Positions 58,984 through 64,000 of a DNA stretch of 64,000 bases are shown piece after piece. Within the stretch, counting starts at the first letter, position 1, and the number at the start of each line of letters is the position of its first letter. The stretch lies in NCBI RefSeq assembly GCF_023920225.1, contig NZ_CP092587.1:2418001-2482000 (forward strand), written 5' to 3'. The position numbers were made by a program, and so were the translations under genes. The notes beneath the pieces were generated by a model that saw only the letters and a program-made list of their open reading frames with translations, had not been told where the DNA came from and searched no databases. The DNA is from Vibrio gazogenes (GTDB taxonomy: Bacteria; Pseudomonadota; Gammaproteobacteria; Enterobacterales; Vibrionaceae).

Positions 58984-59394
58984 CTATGCTCCTACTTCAG
59001 ACGAAGTGAGATGATGATACTCTGAAGGTATCTGATCCCAAGCCGATTTTATTTCCCGAATAATATCAATTACATCATCAAGCAGCTCAGGTTCATTGAG
59101 GTGATTCGCCTGTGTGATCTGAGTTATCACAAATTCGTAAAGCTGGTCCAGGTTTCTGGCAATATCCCCACCATCTTCCATCGACAAACAACTCCGTAGA
59201 CTGATGATGATGTCCAAGGCTTTACCTAAACGCTCACCTTTGACAGGAATATTTCCTTGCATCATCGCTGCTTTGCCCTGTATCAGTCGCTCAATCGCGC
59301 CGGCCATCAGCATCTGTACGACTTTATGTGGTGAGGCAGCACTGAGCTGGCTGTCCACTGATACTTTTTTGTAAGCCTGTAAAGAACCACGCAT
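58984..59394 (-). CDS. fliS: Flagellin export chaperone FliS
   Basis: A 136-residue helical cytoplasmic protein that holds flagellin unfolded until export. The family start SLQAYKKVSVDSQLSAASPHKVVQMLM and the later AKALDIIxxLRxxL-type stretch (GKALDIIISLRSCL) are clear. It follows flaI and fliD. Confidence 0.95.
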   Translation of the reverse strand: MRGSLQAYKKVSVDSQLSAASPHKVVQMLMAGAIERLIQGKAAMMQGNIPVKGERLGKALDIIISLRSCLSMEDGGDIARNLDQLYEFVITQITQANHLNEPELLDDVIDIIREIKSAWDQIPSEYHHLTSSEVGA

Positions 59395-59406
59395 AGTCTT
59401 CCTCTT

Positions 59407-59712
59407 TCATAAAAACTTCTTGTACTGCTGAACAGATTTATTCCCATACCGGTACTTTTTCAGTGAATGACCGATACCTGATGTTTTCAGTTGCATCTCT
59501 TCAACAAGTCGTTGGGTACGTTCGATTGCACACTGCCACGGCTCTGAACGTGAGAACTGTTGATTTTCTGACGCTTCCTGAACCAATACCTGCAATATCT
59601 GATCCCTTTTATCGACTAATTGGTGAATAACTTCAGTGTTTATTTCTTCTTCCTGAAGTCGTTCACTGATTTCGTGATCAAGATCACTTAGTTGACTTAA
59701 TTGTTTATCCAT
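59407..59712 (-). CDS. flaI: FlaI, small FliT-like flagellar protein
   Basis: A 101-residue, charged helical protein located between fliD and fliS, the position of Vibrio FlaI. It probably acts as the FliD export chaperone, as FliT does elsewhere; this is inferred from size and place rather than clear motifs. Its start overlaps the fliD stop by eight bases. Confidence 0.8.
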   Translation of the reverse strand: MDKQLSQLSDLDHEISERLQEEEINTEVIHQLVDKRDQILQVLVQEASENQQFSRSEPWQCAIERTQRLVEEMQLKTSGIGHSLKKYRYGNKSVQQYKKFL

Positions 59713-61705
59713 TTGACGAACCTAGCGCATTCATCATTCCAGACAGCTGGCTTTGCATCTTACTTGTGGCATCCTGCATCGCTAGAAATTTATCATGGGT
59801 TCGCTGTTCTAGTGTATTCATCCGGCGATCCAGTGCCTCTTGGTCACCGTCCAAACGACGATTCTGTTCAACCATACTCTTTTCTCGAGTACGCAAAGAC
59901 CCCGTGACACCGGTCATCCCTTGAATCGCGTCTTCAACTCTTTTGGCAAAACCATCTCGGCCACCAAAAAACTCACCGAGTTTATTAAAATTATTATTCA
60001 GTTGCCGAGTTAGCATATCTTCGTTGATTTCCAACGTACCTTGCCGGGTCGTTGTAATGCCAAATTCCGTGAGTGTTTTTAAATTTTCAGGCGCTTGCTT
60101 GACCTGAGAAGAAAAAACCCGTTTCAGCCGAGAGTCCGCATTACGAACAACACTGTCCCCCGCGAGAGGGCCGGCTTCTCCTGTCTTTGGATCTACATTT
60201 GATAGCTCTTTCGACAACTGGTAAAACTGATTGTATGCATTGACGAATTTGTGAATATCATCTTTGACCGTATCTCGGTCATACTCAATATCAATTTCCG
60301 CAGGTGGTTGATTGGCCTTCGTTTTTCCTTTGACCTTTAAATCAACACCATCAATCGCATTCTCAATAATGTTGTTATTGCTTGACAGGGTAGCAACCCC
60401 ATCCAACATAACTTTGGCATCCTGAGCAGACTGAACTTCTGACATCCCTTGATAGGCATCAAACGCTTTCTGAGCAGTTTGCAGTTCAGATTGCACTTTC
60501 TCCACTTTTTCGATGTAAGCCCGCTCTTCTGGCGATAATTTTGCACGTTCCCGTGCTTTCGCCTCCTCTGGTGTCATTTGACCAGAGCGCACGGCTGCTT
60601 CAATATCCGCTTCTTCCTGCGCTAACTTCTTCTGCAGCTTATCTTGAGCTTCTTTCGGCGTTACATACGAATCATATAATGTCCCTGATGCGGTATTCGA
60701 CCATCCGGGCACATCGGAAGACTTATCGATCGCATTTTGATCCAGCTCCGGTTGCGGCTCCTGATAAGAGTCTAATAATGTTCCGGATGCTGTTTCCGAC
60801 CAGCCGGGAATGCGATCTTCTGGGCGGACATAATCTTGCGCTTTTTTTGCAGCCTCTGCGGCAGCATTGGCAGCAGTATCAGATAATTCGCTCGTTGCAG
60901 AAGCGTCGGGTTGTGCTTTTTCAGCAGCTTGTCGAATCTCATCTGCAACAGACTGATCAACGGCTCGGGCTGCCGTTTCTAATTTTTCTGCAACTTTCCC
61001 AGCGATTTTTTGCTGTTCTGGTGTGAGCGGCGTAATGAGCTGTTGCGCCTGAGAACGTGCTTTTTCTAAATCCTTAACGCGTTGTTCCAGCGTTTTATAT
61101 TCCAGTTTTTTTAAGCTACTACCATTGGGCGCATCAGCACCTATCTGGATTTTATTCTCTTGACCGGATTGGTTTGAAGCAACAATGAGACGAGGACCGT
61201 CGATATCATTAATCACAGAAGCGCGAACCCCTGGATTTCCCTTCGCAGCATTAATGCCATTCACGACATCTTTCAGGCGTGAATCCGATTGAATATCAAC
61301 GGTAAAACGACGGTTGCCGAGCGAAATATGCAGCTTACCCGGCCCAAATTTTTCATCTTCCGCAAAAACGTTAGATGCAACTTTATGACTTTGGGCAAGC
61401 TGCAACACATCGACCGCGTATCTTCCTGCGATGGCATCCGTTGTCGCTGTCGCTGAGACGACATTTTCATTAGTCGTATCAACTTTTCGCAATGCAAATG
61501 CTTTTTCTTGGCGAAAATCTGCCATCAGCGTTTTCATTGTATCCAACGACTCTCTGAGTCGGCCGTAGGCACTAATACTGGCATTATTCTGTGTCCGCTG
61601 ACTATCGATCCGTTGCTGCTTGGGAACACGCTCCGAATCGACAATCTTGCGAACCATGGAATTAATATCCATGCCAGAATTCATCCCTAACGGGCCCAGA
61701 CTCAT
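59705..61705 (-). CDS. fliD: Flagellar filament cap protein FliD
   Basis: A 666-residue cap protein, much longer than E. coli FliD (468) but, as I recall, normal for Vibrio. The N-terminal helix GLNSGMDINSMVRKIVDSER-type region and the C-terminal LDGDQEALDRRMNTLEQRTHDKF coiled coil polymerise the cap; cores seen are MDINSMVRKIV and MNTLEQRTHDKF. Residues about 205-430 are an insertion rich in Glu, Ala and Gln, probably coiled coil. It contains two near-identical copies of PGWSxTASGTLxDSY at 300-314 and 333-347. Confidence 0.95.
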   Translation of the reverse strand: MSLGPLGMNSGMDINSMVRKIVDSERVPKQQRIDSQRTQNNASISAYGRLRESLDTMKTLMADFRQEKAFALRKVDTTNENVVSATATTDAIAGRYAVDVLQLAQSHKVASNVFAEDEKFGPGKLHISLGNRRFTVDIQSDSRLKDVVNGINAAKGNPGVRASVINDIDGPRLIVASNQSGQENKIQIGADAPNGSSLKKLEYKTLEQRVKDLEKARSQAQQLITPLTPEQQKIAGKVAEKLETAARAVDQSVADEIRQAAEKAQPDASATSELSDTAANAAAEAAKKAQDYVRPEDRIPGWSETASGTLLDSYQEPQPELDQNAIDKSSDVPGWSNTASGTLYDSYVTPKEAQDKLQKKLAQEEADIEAAVRSGQMTPEEAKARERAKLSPEERAYIEKVEKVQSELQTAQKAFDAYQGMSEVQSAQDAKVMLDGVATLSSNNNIIENAIDGVDLKVKGKTKANQPPAEIDIEYDRDTVKDDIHKFVNAYNQFYQLSKELSNVDPKTGEAGPLAGDSVVRNADSRLKRVFSSQVKQAPENLKTLTEFGITTTRQGTLEINEDMLTRQLNNNFNKLGEFFGGRDGFAKRVEDAIQGMTGVTGSLRTREKSMVEQNRRLDGDQEALDRRMNTLEQRTHDKFLAMQDATSKMQSQLSGMMNALGSSNG

Positions 61706-61725
61706 CCAATCACCTCAAAATAACA

Positions 61726-62169
61726 TTACACTTTAGTCATCAAAAGACCAGATCGATGATCTTGATCTCTGGCCAAGCGTCGCAAGACAACAAGTATCTC
61801 TTCTTCCGGAATCTGACGAATTACATCACCGGTATCAGCTTCGTAAATCGTCACCACATCTCGTCCGGACTCTTCATCAACTCGAAACGCCAACCCTTTA
61901 TTGAGTGAAGAAACAAATTCATGCATCTGCTCCATCACTTTAGCTCGCTGTTCTTCGTTAATTCGCTTCCGCTCTTTTGACAGTTTTTCGACTGTCTGAG
62001 CGGAATCTGCTTGCCGATCTTTCATCTCTTCGGCAAGTTTGTCCATTCGTTCTGCATCGTTATTCACAGAAACACTTCTTGCACTATTACTGTCATTCTC
62101 TGAAGCAATTTTAGTGCCATTTTGTGAGCCGTAAGGCTGGATGTTCGATGTGTAGGATGAAACTTCCAT
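61726..62169 (-). CDS. flaG: Flagellar protein FlaG
   Basis: A 147-residue protein of the FlaG family, which influences filament length. The charged helical middle is followed by the C-terminal FlaG domain with LAFRVDEESGRDVVTIYEADTGDVIRQIP, seen in LAFRVDEESG and DVIRQIPEEEIL. It lies between flaA and fliD. A weak GG-N10-GC pattern in the 74-base upstream gap is not convincing as a promoter. Confidence 0.93.
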   Translation of the reverse strand: MEVSSYTSNIQPYGSQNGTKIASENDSNSARSVSVNNDAERMDKLAEEMKDRQADSAQTVEKLSKERKRINEEQRAKVMEQMHEFVSSLNKGLAFRVDEESGRDVVTIYEADTGDVIRQIPEEEILVVLRRLARDQDHRSGLLMTKV

Positions 62170-62243
62170 AACAATCTCCCTTCCACCTCATTGGGTTCAA
62201 ATCATCAGACTACTTTGACCCCAAGCTCAAAATAGTCCGTCGA

Positions 62244-63374
62244 TTATCCCAATAGACTAAGAGCTGCAGATGGAGCCTGTTTCGCCTGCGCCAGTACCGA
62301 AGTACTTGCTTGTTGCAGAATTTGAGACTTGGTCATCTGCGTTGTTTCTTTGGCATAGTCAGTATCTTTAATGCGACTCCGTGATGCATTCACGTTTTCG
62401 TTAATATTTTCAAGGTTACTGATTGCATGTCCAAAACGGTTTTGGAAAGCCCCCAAAGAAGCCCGCTGACTATCAACTGATTTCAGCGCACCGTCAATCA
62501 CAGCCACCGCCAGTTGGGAACCACCGACAGTTGAGACATCAACACTTTGAACGTTCATATCCTGACCTTGACCGAAACCGATTTCAGATCCCAGTCCACC
62601 GCCAATGGTGACATCGCCAGTTACTTTTTGTGAAGAAGCAAATAGCTGTAATTTACCATCATCTCCAACAGAAGCCTGAATATCACTATTCTGTCCATTA
62701 ATGTAAGTTGCTACCTCTTCCAGATCATCGCCAGCTTTCGCATTAATCGTCAACTCTTGAGCGTCACCATCTTTGTTAGTATAACTCAAGGTAAGATCGG
62801 TTGCGTTAGAGACCGTCCAGTCTGATGCTTTTCCCTCTTGCGCGACATAGGCCCGACCACCCATATTTTGCGTATCGGTACGCATGTTACTCATCGTCAA
62901 AGATACGGCTTCACCAGAATCAGCACCGATCTGAAAAGATTTGCTACCAAACGTCCCATTGAGGAGTTTATTTCCCCCGAACGATGTCGTTTCAGCAATC
63001 CGATTCAGCTCATCATTTAATGCTGAAACCTCTTCCTGAATCGCACTACGCTCCGAACTTGAGTTGGAGCCATTTGAAGATTGTAGAGACAGATCTCGCA
63101 TCCGCTGCAAGATAGATGTGGTTTCACTCATCGCACCTTCAGCGGTTTGTGCAATTGAAATGCCATCATTCGCATTTCTAACCGCCATGTCTAACCCGCG
63201 GCTTTGCGAAGTTAAGCGATTCGAAATTTGCAACCCTGCGGCATCATCTTTCGCACTGTTAATCCGATAACCGGAAGATAGCCGCTCCATTGATTTCTGA
63301 GCGCTATCCGCAGCATTATTCAAATAACGCTGCGCGGTCATACCCGAGATATTGGTATTTACACTAATTGGCAT
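62244..63374 (-). CDS. flaA: Flagellin, FlaA type
   Basis: A 376-residue flagellin with the conserved N-terminal helices ([32 protein letters not shown]) and C-terminal helices ([23 protein letters not shown], ending [17 protein letters not shown]; cores [14 protein letters not shown] and [10 protein letters not shown]). The middle is Vibrio-like. It is the flagellin nearest flaG; in V. cholerae this place is taken by flaA, the one required for filaments. AAAGGAG precedes the ATG. A second flagellin gene lies upstream. Confidence 0.94.
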   Translation of the reverse strand: MPISVNTNISGMTAQRYLNNAADSAQKSMERLSSGYRINSAKDDAAGLQISNRLTSQSRGLDMAVRNANDGISIAQTAEGAMSETTSILQRMRDLSLQSSNGSNSSSERSAIQEEVSALNDELNRIAETTSFGGNKLLNGTFGSKSFQIGADSGEAVSLTMSNMRTDTQNMGGRAYVAQEGKASDWTVSNATDLTLSYTNKDGDAQELTINAKAGDDLEEVATYINGQNSDIQASVGDDGKLQLFASSQKVTGDVTIGGGLGSEIGFGQGQDMNVQSVDVSTVGGSQLAVAVIDGALKSVDSQRASLGAFQNRFGHAISNLENINENVNASRSRIKDTDYAKETTQMTKSQILQQASTSVLAQAKQAPSAALSLLG

Positions 63375-63549
63375 ATTGATCTCCTTTAACGGATAGTTGA
63401 TGTGCTGCTGTGTCTCTCACCTCACTTTCACACATCTCATTTCTCTCAATCTTGTTAACGGCTAGGGATCTATATCCTTTAGAATATTTTTAATTTTTTC
63501 GTTCAACTGGCCCATTGTGTAAAAAAAGCGTGAATTACATCAAAATTAT

Positions 63550-63565
63550 TGCCTAAACGATGCCT
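63550..63565 (-). promoter_or_regulatory. Possible sigma-54 promoter of flaA
   Basis: On the minus strand AGGCATCGTTTAGGCA keeps GG and GC ten bases apart but departs from consensus at several flanking positions. It lies between the upstream terminator and flaA, about 175 bases before its start. Confidence 0.42.
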
Positions 63566-63577
63566 CTCATGTACAAA

Positions 63578-63601
63578 AAAATCCAGCCGAAGCTGGATTT
63601 T
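63578..63601 (-). terminator. Terminator of the upstream flagellin gene
   Basis: On the minus strand AAAATCCAGC, a TTCG loop and GCTGGATTTT are followed by further T's, a classic stable tetraloop terminator. Confidence 0.92.
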
Positions 63602-63630
63602 TAAACAAAGTCTGTCTTGTGGTAAATGGT

Positions 63631-64000
63631 TTATCCAAGCAGGCTCAATGCTGAGTTTGGCGCTTGTTTGGCCTGCGCCAGAATCGAACTTGATGCCTGA
63701 CCCAGAATCTGAGCTTTGGTCAATGCAGTTGTTTCTTTCGCAAAGTCGGTATCTTTGATCCGGCTCTTCGATGCATTGACATTCTCATTGATGTTATCCA
63801 AGTTACTGATTGCATGGTTGAATCGGTTCTGGAATGCACCCAGTTCAGCACGATGACTATCAACATATTTTAATGCTGAGTCAATGATAGCAACAGACTG
63901 TTGCGCGCCACCGACAGAAGTCACATCAATGGTATCGACGGTTACATCTTTACCTTCACCAATGCCTAACTCACCCGCTAATGCACCACCGAATGTAACG
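63631..64000 (-). CDS. Flagellin, C-terminal part (gene continues beyond window)
   Basis: The frame stays open to the window edge, giving 122 C-terminal residues; the true start lies beyond base 64000. The end reads [18 protein letters not shown] and [19 protein letters not shown]..., the standard flagellin C-terminal helices, closely similar to flaA but distinct. By position it would be flaB or flaC of other vibrios; I cannot tell which. Confidence 0.93.
   Translation of the reverse strand, partial: VTFGGALAGELGIGEGKDVTVDTIDVTSVGGAQQSVAIIDSALKYVDSHRAELGAFQNRFNHAISNLDNINENVNASKSRIKDTDFAKETTALTKAQILGQASSSILAQAKQAPNSALSLLG

Noticed and set aside
62170..62243. GGACTATTTTGAGC as sigma-54 promoter of flaG
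   Set aside because: Spacing fits, but -12 and -24 flanks differ strongly from consensus; likely chance.
1..64000. tRNA, rRNA, CRISPR arrays, prophage or intact insertion sequences
   Set aside because: None seen on reading: no T-loop-like clusters, no regularly spaced repeats, no transposase or integrase genes.

Overview
This 64 kb window is gammaproteobacterial chromosome and almost certainly Vibrio. The evidence is a polar-flagellar cluster in the Vibrio order (flagellins-flaG-fliD-flaI-fliS-flrA-flrB-flrC-fliE...flhB), a cysteine-free FeoC, and a block of housekeeping genes whose order I recall from the large chromosome of V. cholerae. Species cannot be fixed by reading alone. The GC content looks moderate and coding density is high. 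I saw no tRNA, rRNA, CRISPR array, prophage or intact insertion sequence.

Layout: (1) 1-5.1 kb holds the 3' part of an M16 metalloprotease, yecM, argS and a DoxX membrane protein. (2) 5.1-5.4 kb holds a compact non-coding element with a 23-bp perfect terminal inverted repeat around two long imperfect palindromes (MITE-like), then a HIT protein gene. (3) 6.0-11.5 kb is metal transport: feoABC for ferrous iron with a Fur-box-like site, and divergent znuA / znuCB with a near-consensus Zur box. (4) 11.5-22.8 kb is the TCA block, sdhCDAB-sucABCD, divergent from gltA across a 393-bp regulatory region. (5) 22.9-41.1 kb holds mostly conserved single genes: ybgI/Nif3, a DUF1853 gene, a VOC protein, a secreted GH12 glucanase (the most accessory-looking gene here), pgm, seqA, ybfF, fldA, fur, asd, pdxB, fabB, mnmC, an FMN reductase, yfcL, epmC, aroC, prmB and smrB. 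(6) 41.1-64 kb is one uninterrupted flagellar block on the minus strand: export gate, C-ring and basal body (flhB to fliE), the FlrA/FlrB/FlrC regulators, the cap and its chaperones, flaG, one complete flagellin and the end of a second.

How the genes work together: FlrA with sigma-54 is expected to switch on flrBC and fliE onward, and sites of the sigma-54 -24/-12 type lie just upstream of flrB, fliE, fliK and, more weakly, flaA. Fur, encoded here, plausibly controls feoABC, and a Zur-type operator sits between znuA and znuC. Products of sdh, suc and gltA form a large part of the TCA cycle; an ArcA-box-like direct repeat lies in their shared upstream region.

Most of the window is ordinary, well-conserved chromosome. 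The best candidates for something less described are the structured element at 5110-5379, a probable 3'UTR-derived small RNA downstream of fabB, the GH12 gene with palindromes upstream, an NPEH variant of the FlhB autocleavage site, and a 33-residue repeat inside FliD. I found no sign of an unknown multi-gene system.
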